DNA from: WHSW01 sp963821025
GTDB lineage: Bacteria; Actinomycetota; Thermoleophilia; Solirubrobacterales; 70-9
Reading direction: 5' to 3'
DNA length: 64,000 nucleotides
NCBI GenBank assembly: GCA_963821025.1
Contig: CAWGCG010000003.1
Span: 682,001 to 746,000, forward strand
Part shown: in pieces, positions 36,897-44,691 of the stretch
Layout: the number at the start of each line of letters is the position of its first letter
Position numbering within the stretch: the stretch's first letter is position 1
Program-made: the position numbers and the translations under genes
Notes under the pieces: generated by a model
Databases searched by the model: none
What the model was told of the DNA's origin: nothing
Seen by the model: the letters and a program-made list of their open reading frames with translations, nothing else

Positions 36897-37787
36897 TTAG
36901 CGAGGTGGGGTGAACTCAGCGCAGATGCGGCGCGCCTCGTCGACGTCGCGGTGCATCTGGGCGACCAGCTCGTCGACGCCGGGAAAACGTCGCTCGCCCC
37001 GCAGCCGCTCGATGAACGCGATCCTCAGGGTCTTGCCGTAGAGATCGGAGTCGTGGTCGATCAGATAGGACTCGACCAACACCCCGCGTCCGGTCTCGAA
37101 GGTCGGCCGCACGCCGACGTTGACCGCCGCCGGGATCCCGTTGGCAAAGGCGGCGTAGACGCCGTGCCCCGGGTAGGCGTAGTCCTCGTCGGGGACGACG
37201 TTGGCGGTCGGAAAGCCGAGCGTTCGCCCGCGGCGATCTCCCTCGACCACACGGCCCTCGAGCAGAAACGGTGCGCCCAGGCAGCGCATCGCGCCGGCGA
37301 CGTCCCCGGCCGCTATCTGCGCTCGGATTCGGGTCGACGAGACCGTCTCGCCGTCGACCTCGACCAAGGGCACGACCGCGGTCTCGAACTCCGACCGCGC
37401 CCGCAGCATCGCCGGATCGCCCTTGGCCTTGGTGCCGAAGCGAAAGTTCTCGCCCACCGACACCCGGGTCGCCTGCAGTCGCTCGATCAGGATTCGGGCG
37501 CAGAAGTCCTCGGCCTCGATCGCCTTGAACTGCTCGTCGAACGGGATAACGACGAGCTCGGAGACCCCGAGGCCATCGATCACATCGCGCTTGACGTCGA
37601 ACGGCATGATCAGCTTCGGCGCCGCCTCCGGGTGGATCACGCTGAGCGGGTGCGGCTCGAAGGTGAGCGCGGTGTCGGCGCCCGCGATCACCTTGCGATG
37701 GCCGACATGGACGCCGTCGAAGGTGCCGATCGCGATCTTGCGAGGTCGTCGCTCGGCCTCCGGCAGTGAGGTCACATCGATGCTCAT
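36897..37787 (-). CDS. ribF: Bifunctional riboflavin kinase / FAD synthetase
   Basis: RibF phosphorylates riboflavin to FMN and adenylylates FMN to FAD. The 296-residue protein has the N-terminal nucleotidyltransferase domain with GTFDGVHVGHRKVI and SSTRIRAQIAAGDV. The C-terminal riboflavin kinase domain has GRTLGFPTANVVPD and the catalytic region VLVESYLIDHDSDLYGK. It stands between truB and rpsO as in many bacteria. The roughly 73-base gap to rpsO contains the rpsO leader. Confidence 0.95.
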   Translation of the reverse strand: MSIDVTSLPEAERRPRKIAIGTFDGVHVGHRKVIAGADTALTFEPHPLSVIHPEAAPKLIMPFDVKRDVIDGLGVSELVVIPFDEQFKAIEAEDFCARILIERLQATRVSVGENFRFGTKAKGDPAMLRARSEFETAVVPLVEVDGETVSSTRIRAQIAAGDVAGAMRCLGAPFLLEGRVVEGDRRGRTLGFPTANVVPDEDYAYPGHGVYAAFANGIPAAVNVGVRPTFETGRGVLVESYLIDHDSDLYGKTLRIAFIERLRGERRFPGVDELVAQMHRDVDEARRICAEFTPPR

Positions 37788-37821
37788 CAGGCGCGCACTC
37801 TAAACGCGGCCCGGGTGGACG

Positions 37822-38499
37822 CTAGCCGGCCTCGATCCGTGCCAGCGCCCGAGCCAGAGGCAGCGGAGCGTCCTCGTCTGCCTCCTCGACTGCGAACGGC
37901 CCGATCGCGGTCCGGCGCAGCGCCGTGCAGTAGGCGTCGCCAAGCGCCGCGATCAGGCTGCGGACGTAGGTGCCCGAGGAGCATTCGATCTCGAACTCGG
38001 CTTCGGCGGCGGTGCGCTCGAGCACCTCGAAGCGATGGACGGTGACCAGGCGCTCGGCCGGCTCGACCTGCTCGCCACGGCGGGCACGAACATAGGCGCG
38101 GACACCGCCGACCCTGACCGCCGAGTAGGCGGGCGGGCGCTGACGCAGCTCTCCCGTGGGCAGCTCGAGCTTGCCCGCGGGTAGCACGCCGGTCTCGGTG
38201 ATCTCGCCGTCGGGGTCGCCCGTGGTCGAAATGGCGCCGAACCGCGCTCTGGCCCGATAGGTCTTTCGCGCGCCCATGAACACCGACTGCTCGCGGGTCG
38301 CCGGCCGGCCCAGGAGGACGATCAGCAGCCCGGTGGCGAACGGATCGAGGGTGCCGGCGTGGCCGGTCTTCGCCAGATAGCGGCGTCGCAGGCGGGCGAC
38401 CACGTCGTGCGAGGTCAGGCCGGGCGGCTTGTCGACCAAGACGACGGCGCCGCTGTCAGCGAAATCGATCAGGGCGGGTGCAACGGCGCCGTCCCCCAC
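37822..38499 (-). CDS. truB: tRNA pseudouridine(55) synthase TruB, short form
   Basis: TruB makes pseudouridine 55 in the T-loop of tRNAs and acts as an RNA chaperone. The catalytic aspartate is in GHAGTLDPFATGLLIV, and KTYRARARFG and SSGTYVRSLIAALGDA are also family motifs. At 225 residues it is shorter than most TruB proteins (about 290-315): it ends after the catalytic domain at LARALARIEAG, so the C-terminal PUA-like domain seems absent. The start is GTG 38499, nine bases after nrnA. Confidence 0.92.
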   Translation of the reverse strand: MGDGAVAPALIDFADSGAVVLVDKPPGLTSHDVVARLRRRYLAKTGHAGTLDPFATGLLIVLLGRPATREQSVFMGARKTYRARARFGAISTTGDPDGEITETGVLPAGKLELPTGELRQRPPAYSAVRVGGVRAYVRARRGEQVEPAERLVTVHRFEVLERTAAEAEFEIECSSGTYVRSLIAALGDAYCTALRRTAIGPFAVEEADEDAPLPLARALARIEAG

Positions 38500-38508
38500 C
38501 TCTGTCCG

Positions 38509-39513
38509 CTACCCGCTGTTCAGCTGCGCCGCAACCTGGGCACGCAGGAACTCGACCAGCTCGGGGTAGGGCAGGTCGGTGCCGAAGCCGGCGGCGCGGC
38601 GGTGGCCTCCCCCGCCCTGGCTGCGGGCGATCTCCGAGACGTCGACGGCGCCGTCGGTCGAGCGCAGGCTGACCTTGCGGGCCGAGCGCCCGCCGTCGGT
38701 CTTGTCGCGGACCACCGCCGCGACGGCGGTTCCCTCGAGCCCGCGGACGAGATCGATGATCCCCTCGGTCAGCACCTCGCCCGCGCCGGTCACCTGATAG
38801 TCGGCAGCGCTGATGTAGGTGATCGCGACCCGGCCCTCGTCGAAGCGCTCGACCTTCTCCAGCGCGCGAGCGATCAGCCGCAGCTTCTCAAGCGGCACCC
38901 GCTCGTAGAGACGCCGGGAGATGTCGTCGACATCGACTCCGGCCTCGATCAGCTCGGCCGCCATCCGATGCGTGGCGGCGCTCGTGTTCTCGTACATGAA
39001 CTTGCCGGTGTCGGTGACCAGGCCGACGTAGAGCGCCGATGCGATCTCCGGCGTCAGCTCGGCTCCGAGGCGCTTGGCGACCTCGAGCACGATCTCGGCG
39101 GTCGAGGATGCCTCGGTATCGACCAGGTTGGCGGTGCCGAAGCGGGTGTTGTCGTGGTGGTGGTCGATGTTCACCACCCTGGCGCCGTCTCGCTGCAGAA
39201 ACTCGACCGGCATCCGATCGATGTTGCCGCAGTCGAGGAAGACAAGGGTGCGGTCGACGACGTCGGCGGGCGGGTCGTGAAAGACCTCCTCGAGCGGCAG
39301 GAAGCGGTACTCGATCGCCAGTGGGAACTCCTTCGCCGCCAGGAACATCACCGAGTCCTTGCCGAGCTGGCCGAGCACGTGGTGCATCGCCAGCAGGGAG
39401 CCGAGCGCGTCGCCGTCGGGGCCCTCGTGGGTGGTCAAGAGGAAGCGTTCGCCGGCGCGAAGCTCCTCCACCACCCGATCGAGATCGGAGGTCAGCGTCG
39501 CCGGCTGGGTCAT
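38509..39513 (-). CDS. nrnA: DHH/DHHA1 phosphoesterase (NrnA-like nanoRNase / pAp phosphatase)
   Basis: This 334-residue DHH-DHHA1 protein degrades very short RNAs and dephosphorylates pAp in characterised relatives. The metal-binding motifs are HEGPDGDALGSLLAM, VFLDCGNIDR, the DHH motif in NIDHHHDNTRFG and DTGKFMYENTS. The DHHA1 domain ends in GGGGHRRAAGF. It overlaps rbfA by four bases and leads into truB, the arrangement common in actinobacteria and Firmicutes. Confidence 0.92.
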   Translation of the reverse strand: MTQPATLTSDLDRVVEELRAGERFLLTTHEGPDGDALGSLLAMHHVLGQLGKDSVMFLAAKEFPLAIEYRFLPLEEVFHDPPADVVDRTLVFLDCGNIDRMPVEFLQRDGARVVNIDHHHDNTRFGTANLVDTEASSTAEIVLEVAKRLGAELTPEIASALYVGLVTDTGKFMYENTSAATHRMAAELIEAGVDVDDISRRLYERVPLEKLRLIARALEKVERFDEGRVAITYISAADYQVTGAGEVLTEGIIDLVRGLEGTAVAAVVRDKTDGGRSARKVSLRSTDGAVDVSEIARSQGGGGHRRAAGFGTDLPYPELVEFLRAQVAAQLNSG

Positions 39514-39845
39514 TCGGACTCCAACAGGCGTGAGAGCCGCGCCGCGCGCTCGGGGCCGTCGTCGTAATGGAAGCTGAGCTTGGGCGTGTACTTCATCCTC
39601 GCCCCACGAGCGATCGCCGCCTGCAGGACCCCGTGAGAGGACCGCAGCGCCGCCAGCGTCTGCTCGCGTTCATGCTCGTCGCCAAGGACGCTCACGTAGA
39701 CGCGCGCGGAGCGCAGGTCTGGGCTGGTGTCGACGCCGGTCACGGTCACAAATCCGATCCTCGGGTCCTCCAGATCGCTCGCGATCGCGGATCCGATGAC
39801 CTCCCGCATGACCTCATCGACCTTCCTCATCCGATCGCCGGCCAT
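39510..39845 (-). CDS. rbfA: Ribosome-binding factor A
   Basis: RbfA helps mature the 5' end of 16S rRNA and is needed for efficient 30S assembly at low temperature. The 111-residue protein is full length (MRKVDEVMREVIGSAIASDLEDPRIGFVTVTGVDTSPDLRSARVYVSVLG) and has the KH-like fold signature FHYDDGPERAARLSRLL. It overlaps nrnA (ATGA) and follows a DUF503 gene in the infB operon. Confidence 0.95.
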   Translation of the reverse strand: MAGDRMRKVDEVMREVIGSAIASDLEDPRIGFVTVTGVDTSPDLRSARVYVSVLGDEHEREQTLAALRSSHGVLQAAIARGARMKYTPKLSFHYDDGPERAARLSRLLESE

Positions 39846-39878
39846 AGCCGGGCGAAGATAACAGGGCGCGAACGCCGC

Positions 39879-40178
39879 CTAACCGCGGATGTCGGCGAGG
39901 GTCAGAAGGTTGCGCTCGAACCTGCACCCGTCCGGACAACGGGCCTCGATGAACCGCTCCAGCTCGTCGGCGCGCCTCGGCACCTCTGCGCCGCCGACCA
40001 GCGCGGCGAGCAGGGTCGCACGGCGGCGGTCGTCGTGATCGGCGGTCTCGGCGACCGCGGCGACGAAGCGCTGGCGGACCTGAGCCTTGAGCGAGCTGAC
40101 CACCTTGCGCTTCTCCTTCAGGCTCGAACAGTGGCGGAGGTCAAGGTGCGCCTCGGTTACGCAGACGTAGGTCGCCAC
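39879..40178 (-). CDS. DUF503 family protein (YlxP-like)
   Basis: This 99-residue protein belongs to the small DUF503/YlxP family, conserved between infB and rbfA in many bacteria (HLDLRHCSSLKEKRKVVSSLKAQVRQRFVAAVAE). The family has a ferredoxin-like fold and no settled function, though its location points to ribosome assembly or RNA processing. GTG 40178 gives the family's N-terminus (MATYVCVTEAHLDL). An unusual C-terminal extension with two cysteines (RCPDGCRFE) follows. A heptamer palindrome lies between it and infB. Confidence 0.85.
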   Translation of the reverse strand: MATYVCVTEAHLDLRHCSSLKEKRKVVSSLKAQVRQRFVAAVAETADHDDRRRATLLAALVGGAEVPRRADELERFIEARCPDGCRFERNLLTLADIRG

Positions 40179-40195
40179 GCCGAAAGCGTAGGCTC

Positions 40196-40244
40196 GCCAC
40201 GCGCCATTCGCCACTCGAGTGGCGAGAACCGAGTGGCGAGTGGC
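40196..40244. repeat. Inverted heptamer array between infB and the DUF503 gene
   Basis: Seven consecutive 7-bp units: GCCACGC, GCCATTC, GCCACTC, then in the opposite orientation GAGTGGC, GAGAACC, GAGTGGC, GAGTGGC. The centre TCGCCACTCGAGTGGCGA is a perfect 18-bp palindrome. The array ends at the infB stop codon. The same unit family builds 53218-53273. Confidence 0.85.
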
Positions 40245-42475
40245 TACTCCAGCGTCTTCTCGACCTGGCGCGTCTCGAACACCTCGAGCACATCGCCGAC
40301 CTTGACGTCCTGGAAGCCCTCGAGCACGATCCCGCACTCCTGGCCGGCCTCGACCTCGGCGACGTCGTCCTTGAACCGCCGCAGCGAGCCGATTCGGCCG
40401 CTCCAGGCGACGGTGCCGTCGCGCACCAGGCGCACGGTGGCGCCGCGGACGACCTTGCCATCGGAGACCGAGCAGCCGGCGATCGTGCCCACGCGCGAGG
40501 CCTTGAACAACTCCAGCACCTCGGCCTGGCCGAGCGTCTGCTCGACCTCCTCGGGCTCGAGCATGCCCTCCATCGCCGCGCGCAGCTCCTCGGTGACCTT
40601 GTAGATCACCGAGTAGGTGCGGATCTCGACCCCCTCCTGCTCGGCGGCCCGGCGGGCGTCGGCGAGCGGGCGCACGTTGAAGCCGATGATCACCGCGTCG
40701 GAGGCGGCTGCGAGCATCACGTCCGACTCGTTGATCCCGCCCGGTGCCGCGTGGATGACGTTGACGACGATCTGCTGCTGGGGCAGCTTCGCGATCTCGT
40801 CCTGAAGCGCCTCGAGCGAGCCTGAGACATCGGCCTTGAGCACGATTCCGAGCTCGTTGATCTCGCCCTCGCGCGCCTTTGCGAAGACCTCGTCGAGGCT
40901 CATCCGGCGAGCCTGTCGACGTGCCAGCTGCTCGGACTTGAGCCGCTGTGCGCGCTCTTGGGCGAGCTGGCGGGCGCGGCGGTCGTTGTCGACAGCCTCG
41001 ACATGCTCGCCGGCCTCACAGACGCCTTCGAAGCCGAGCACCTCGACCGGGTCGCCCGGGCGAGCCTCGTTCAGCCGGGCGCCGGTGTGGTCATGCATCG
41101 CCCGCACCTTGCCCCATTGCGACCCCGCGACCAGCGAGTCGCCGACGTGCATGGTGCCGCGCTGGACCAGCACCGTCGCCACCGGCCCGCGGCCCGGGTC
41201 GAGGTGCGATTCGACCACCGAGCCCGAGGCGGGCGCATCGGGATTGGCCTTCAGCTCCTCGACCTCGGCGACCAGGAGGATGTTCTCGAGCAGCTCGTCG
41301 AGGTTCTCCTTGGTCTTCGCCGAGACGTTGACGAAGATCGTGTCCCCGCCCCAGTCATCGGGATTGAGGCCCTGGCTGGCGAGCTCGCCCTTGACCTTGT
41401 CGGGGTTGGCGCTCTCGAGGTCGATCTTGTTGACCGCGACCAGCATCGGCACGTCGGCGGCGCGAGCATGGTCGATCGCCTCGACCGTCTGCGGCATCAC
41501 CCCGTCGTCGGCGGCGACGACGATGACGACGATGTCGGTGACGTCGGCACCGCGGGCGCGCATCGCGGTGAACGCGGCGTGCCCTGGCGTGTCGATGAAG
41601 CTGATCGTCTTGCCGTCCTGACGCACCTGATAGGCGCCGATGTGCTGGGTGATCCCGCCCGCCTCGCCGGCGACCACCTCGGTCTCGCGGATCGCATCGA
41701 GCAGCGAGGTCTTGCCGTGGTCGACGTGACCCATGATCGTGACCACCGGAGGGCGGTCGGCCAAATCGTCGGGAGCGTCCTCATAGACCGGTGCCTCGGA
41801 GACCTCCTCGGCGGCGCTGACCATCTCGACCTTGCGGTCGAGCGCCTCGGCGAGCACCTCGATCGTCTCGTCGGAGAGCGTCTGGGTGAGCGTCGCCATC
41901 TCGCCCAGGGTCATCAGTTGCTTGATCACGTCAGCCGCGCCGACTCCGAAGATTTCGGCCACCTCGCGCACGGTCGCGCCCGAGGGAACCGTGAGCGACG
42001 GCTCCTCGGTCTCGACGATCGGAGCGACCGGCGGCTCTTCCAGCAACGGCCTGCGCCGCCGGCCGCCGCGGCGCCGCGGCGGGCGCCGGGGCGGCGCCTG
42101 GGGCTGCTCGCGCCGCGACGCCTGTGAGTCGATTACCACGCGACGGCGCTTCTTTTGTCCGGGCTTCGAGGACGATCCGCCGTCGACCGCGCGCACCGGG
42201 CGCGGCGGCGCTTCGCCGCCCCCCGCGGACGCCGGGGGCGTCGCCGACGCCTCGGCCTTCGCCGGCGGGACGCCCGGCGCCTCCGGGGCAGCGCCCGGCT
42301 GGTCGGGCACGGCACCGGCGCCGTTGGCCGCCTTCAGCGCGTCCAGTGCCAAGTCCTCTTCGACGCTCGACGCTGCGGCGGTCGCCTCGATCCCGGCAGC
42401 GTGAAGCGCCGCCAGGACCTCTTTGCTGGTCAGGCCCTGCGCCTTGGCGATCTCGTGGACGCGCTTGCGGGCCAA
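40244..42475 (-). CDS. infB: Translation initiation factor IF-2
   Basis: IF-2 is the GTPase that positions initiator tRNA on the ribosome. The 743-residue protein begins at TTG 42475 with the N-terminal module RKRVHEIAKAQGLTSKEVLAALHAAG. It then has a basic/proline-rich linker, the G domain with P-loop GHVDHGKT (249-256), DTPGHAAFTAMRARG and NKIDLE, and C-terminal domains ending VGDVLEVFETRQVEKTLE. An extended frame further upstream only shadows the nusA repeat tail. It follows nusA directly, with a GGAGG about 12 bases upstream. No ylxR gene separates the two. Confidence 0.95.
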   Translation of the reverse strand: MARKRVHEIAKAQGLTSKEVLAALHAAGIEATAAASSVEEDLALDALKAANGAGAVPDQPGAAPEAPGVPPAKAEASATPPASAGGGEAPPRPVRAVDGGSSSKPGQKKRRRVVIDSQASRREQPQAPPRRPPRRRGGRRRRPLLEEPPVAPIVETEEPSLTVPSGATVREVAEIFGVGAADVIKQLMTLGEMATLTQTLSDETIEVLAEALDRKVEMVSAAEEVSEAPVYEDAPDDLADRPPVVTIMGHVDHGKTSLLDAIRETEVVAGEAGGITQHIGAYQVRQDGKTISFIDTPGHAAFTAMRARGADVTDIVVIVVAADDGVMPQTVEAIDHARAADVPMLVAVNKIDLESANPDKVKGELASQGLNPDDWGGDTIFVNVSAKTKENLDELLENILLVAEVEELKANPDAPASGSVVESHLDPGRGPVATVLVQRGTMHVGDSLVAGSQWGKVRAMHDHTGARLNEARPGDPVEVLGFEGVCEAGEHVEAVDNDRRARQLAQERAQRLKSEQLARRQARRMSLDEVFAKAREGEINELGIVLKADVSGSLEALQDEIAKLPQQQIVVNVIHAAPGGINESDVMLAAASDAVIIGFNVRPLADARRAAEQEGVEIRTYSVIYKVTEELRAAMEGMLEPEEVEQTLGQAEVLELFKASRVGTIAGCSVSDGKVVRGATVRLVRDGTVAWSGRIGSLRRFKDDVAEVEAGQECGIVLEGFQDVKVGDVLEVFETRQVEKTLE

Positions 42476-42476
42476 G

Positions 42477-44111
42477 CTAGCTCTGCGCCTCCGCGCGCTC
42501 CTCGGCCTCGACCGCGGTCCCGGCGGCCTCGGCGGCCTCCACCTCGGCCTCGGCGTGGTCGGCGACCTCGGCCTCCGCCGCTGCCTCCTCCGCCTCCTCG
42601 ACGGAGTCGACCCCCGCCTCAGCCTCGGTCTCGTCGGTCGCCTCAGCCTCGGTCTCGTCGGTCGCCTCAGCCTCGGTCTCGTCGGTCGCCTCAGCCTCGG
42701 TCTCGTCGGTCGCCTCAGCCTCGGTCTCGTCGGTGGACTCAGCGGCCTCGGAGAACTCGGCCTCGGCGCGCCGAACGAGCGCCGTCGCCGCGCTCTGGTC
42801 GGCCTCGGGATCGGCGAGCACCGCGATCTCCTCATCGTCGAGCGGCGCGAGCACGGTGACCTGATTGGTGGAGAGACGGGCGAGAGCCTGGTGCTGCGGG
42901 AGGCCGCAGTAACGCGAGCCGTCGAGTGCGGCGTTCGGGCAGCGCCGACCCGCCGAGAGCACCGCTGCGCAGCGTCCGTCGCCCTCGTCGCTCTCGCTCT
43001 CGTACTCCATCTCGTCGGACTCCGAGAACTCGGTCTGCGACTTGATGTCGACCTTCCAGCCGGTGAGCTTGGCGGCCAGCCTCGCGTTCTGGCCTTCGCG
43101 CCCGATCGCCAGCGAGAGCTGGTCGTCGGGGACGATCACGGTCGCCTCCTTGGTCTCGTCGTCGACCAGCACCTCGCGCACGCGAGCCGGCGAGAGCGCC
43201 TTGGCGACGAAGCGGGCGGGCTCGTCGTTGTAGGGGATGATGTCGATCTTCTCGCCGCGCAACTCGGAGACGACCATGCGCACGCGCGAGCCACGCGGCC
43301 CGACGCAGGCACCAACCGGGTCGACGCCGTCGGCGTGCGAGATCACCGCGATCTTCGAGCGATAGCCGGGCTCTCGCGCGACCCCGACGATCTCGACCAG
43401 GTCGTCGGCGATCTCGGGCACCTCGAGCTCGAACAGCTCCTTGATCAGCTCCGGGCTGCGGCGCGAGACGACGATGCTCGGCCCCTTGCCCTCGGCCGAA
43501 ACGTCCGTGATTACCGCCTTCACCCGCATCCCATGGTCATAGCGCTCGTTCCAGACCTGCTCGGAGCGCGGCAGCAGCGCCTCGACGCGCTCGCGCAACT
43601 GGACCAGCGTGTAGCGGTTGTCGGACTGCTGGATGATTCCGGTGATCAGCTCGCCGACGCGGTCTTGGTACTCGTCGTACATCATCTGGCGCTCGGCCTC
43701 GCGGATCCGCTGCAGGATCACCTGCTTGGCGGTCTGCGCGGCGATCCGCCCGAAGTCGTCCGGGGTGACGTCGCGGGACTGAATCTGGTCCTCGTATGGA
43801 GCCAGCATCTCCGGATCGAGCTCGGGGTCCTCGGGCTCGCGCAACTCGCCGGTCTCGGGGTCGATCTCCTGCTCTTGCTCCTCGACCGCCTGGGCGAGCA
43901 GCTTCTCCTCGAGCTCGGGCGGCAGGATCAGCTCGAAGACGCGGAAGTCGGCGGTGTTGCGGTCGAGGTCGACGCGCGCGTACTTGGCCGCGCCCGGGCT
44001 CTTCTTATAGGCCGACAGCAGCGCGTCCTCGAGCGCCGCCATCAGCGTCTCGGCGTCGATCCCCTTTTCTTGCTCGAGGCCGTGTAGGGCCTCGACGATC
44101 TCGCGGCTCAA
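42477..44111 (-). CDS. nusA: Transcription termination/antitermination factor NusA with Cys-rich insert and acidic repeat tail
   Basis: NusA binds RNA polymerase and modulates pausing, intrinsic termination and antitermination. The 544-residue protein has the N-terminal polymerase-binding domain (1-130), the S1 domain (150-215) and two KH domains with GACVGPRGSRVRMV and LAIGREGQNARLAAKLTGW (to about 356). The C-terminus is unusual. A Cys/His cluster (C381, C391, C402, H407 in CPNAALDGSRYCGLPQHQ) looks like a small zinc knuckle. An acidic tail with five TDETEAEA octapeptides (460-499) follows. It overlaps rimP by four bases. Confidence 0.95.
   Translation of the reverse strand: MSREIVEALHGLEQEKGIDAETLMAALEDALLSAYKKSPGAAKYARVDLDRNTADFRVFELILPPELEEKLLAQAVEEQEQEIDPETGELREPEDPELDPEMLAPYEDQIQSRDVTPDDFGRIAAQTAKQVILQRIREAERQMMYDEYQDRVGELITGIIQQSDNRYTLVQLRERVEALLPRSEQVWNERYDHGMRVKAVITDVSAEGKGPSIVVSRRSPELIKELFELEVPEIADDLVEIVGVAREPGYRSKIAVISHADGVDPVGACVGPRGSRVRMVVSELRGEKIDIIPYNDEPARFVAKALSPARVREVLVDDETKEATVIVPDDQLSLAIGREGQNARLAAKLTGWKVDIKSQTEFSESDEMEYESESDEGDGRCAAVLSAGRRCPNAALDGSRYCGLPQHQALARLSTNQVTVLAPLDDEEIAVLADPEADQSAATALVRRAEAEFSEAAESTDETEAEATDETEAEATDETEAEATDETEAEATDETEAEAGVDSVEEAEEAAAEAEVADHAEAEVEAAEAAGTAVEAEERAEAQS
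42615..42734. repeat. Five 24-bp tandem repeats inside nusA
   Basis: Five near-identical 24-bp units encode TDETEAEA five times in the acidic tail of NusA. Such in-frame repeats can vary in number by slippage or unequal crossing-over without breaking the gene. Confidence 0.9.
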
Positions 44112-44560
44112 GCGATTCCTCCTCCGAACTCGGGAATCAGATTCGAGCGGCGGATCCCCGCCAGGGGGATACGGACCGGGTCGCCGCCCGCATCGAGCGA
44201 GACGCTCTCCTCATCGGCATCGGTGAGCGTGCCGGTGAAGTTCCGCCGCCCGGCGATCTTCTCGTCGGTGCGCACGCTGACCCGCCTGCCGAGGAAGCGC
44301 CGGAAGTGGTCGGGCTTGGTCAGCGGTCGATCGGCTCCCGGCGAGGAGACCTCGAGCGACCATGACTCGAGCAGGTCGCGCAGCTGGTTCGTGACCCGCT
44401 CACAGCGGTCCAGGTCGACCCCGTCGGGGTGGTCGATGTAGAGCCGCAGGGTCTCGGCCGCGGGGCGCTCGAGCGCGATCAGCTCGAGCCGCGGATCGAT
44501 CGTCTCGATCCGCGTCTCGATCTCTTGCTGCAGCTCTGGAAAGTCGCTCATGGGTGTCAT
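44108..44560 (-). CDS. rimP: Ribosome maturation factor RimP
   Basis: RimP assists 30S subunit maturation. The 150-residue protein fits the family: RLYIDHPDGVDLDRCERVTNQLRDLLE, LEVSSPGADRPLTKPDHFRRFLGRRVSV and a C-terminal SH3-like part VRIPLAGIRRSNLIPEF. ATG 44560 is preceded by GAGAGA. A second ATG at 44551 is possible. It is the first gene of the rimP-nusA-infB operon, and a terminator-like hairpin sits in its leader. Confidence 0.93.
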   Translation of the reverse strand: MTPMSDFPELQQEIETRIETIDPRLELIALERPAAETLRLYIDHPDGVDLDRCERVTNQLRDLLESWSLEVSSPGADRPLTKPDHFRRFLGRRVSVRTDEKIAGRRNFTGTLTDADEESVSLDAGGDPVRIPLAGIRRSNLIPEFGGGIA

Positions 44561-44602
44561 GGTTGTCGTCTCTCTCAGCCTCCCGACGGCCGCGAAACCG
44601 CG

Positions 44603-44628
44603 AAAAAAAAGGTGGGCCCGGGCCCACC
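44603..44628 (-). terminator. Intrinsic terminator/attenuator upstream of rimP-nusA
   Basis: On the minus strand a perfect 18-base palindrome GGTGGGCCCGGGCCCACC (44628-44611) is followed at once by eight T (44610-44603), a textbook intrinsic terminator. It stands about 43 bases before rimP and about 55 after the upstream gene's stop. It could end that upstream transcript, attenuate the nusA operon, or both. Confidence 0.8.
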
Positions 44629-44662
44629 ATTCACAGGGTTCGGGTACGTAGGAAGCGCGATC

Positions 44663-44691
44663 AGTATAGCCGCGGCACGGCTCAGCTCGAA
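44663..44691 (-). promoter_or_regulatory. Candidate promoter of the rimP-nusA-infB operon
   Basis: On the minus strand TTCGAG (44691-44686) and TATACT (44668-44663) are separated by 17 bases, a good -35/-10 spacing with a near-consensus -10. Transcription would start near 44656 and run straight into the hairpin at 44628-44603. The -35 overlaps the stop region of the upstream gene. Confidence 0.55.

Noticed and set aside
42600..42860. Long frame with PTRPRLRR repeats that would extend IF-2 upstream
   Set aside because: It is the out-of-frame reading of the nusA TDETEAEA repeats. IF-2 homology starts at TTG 42475.
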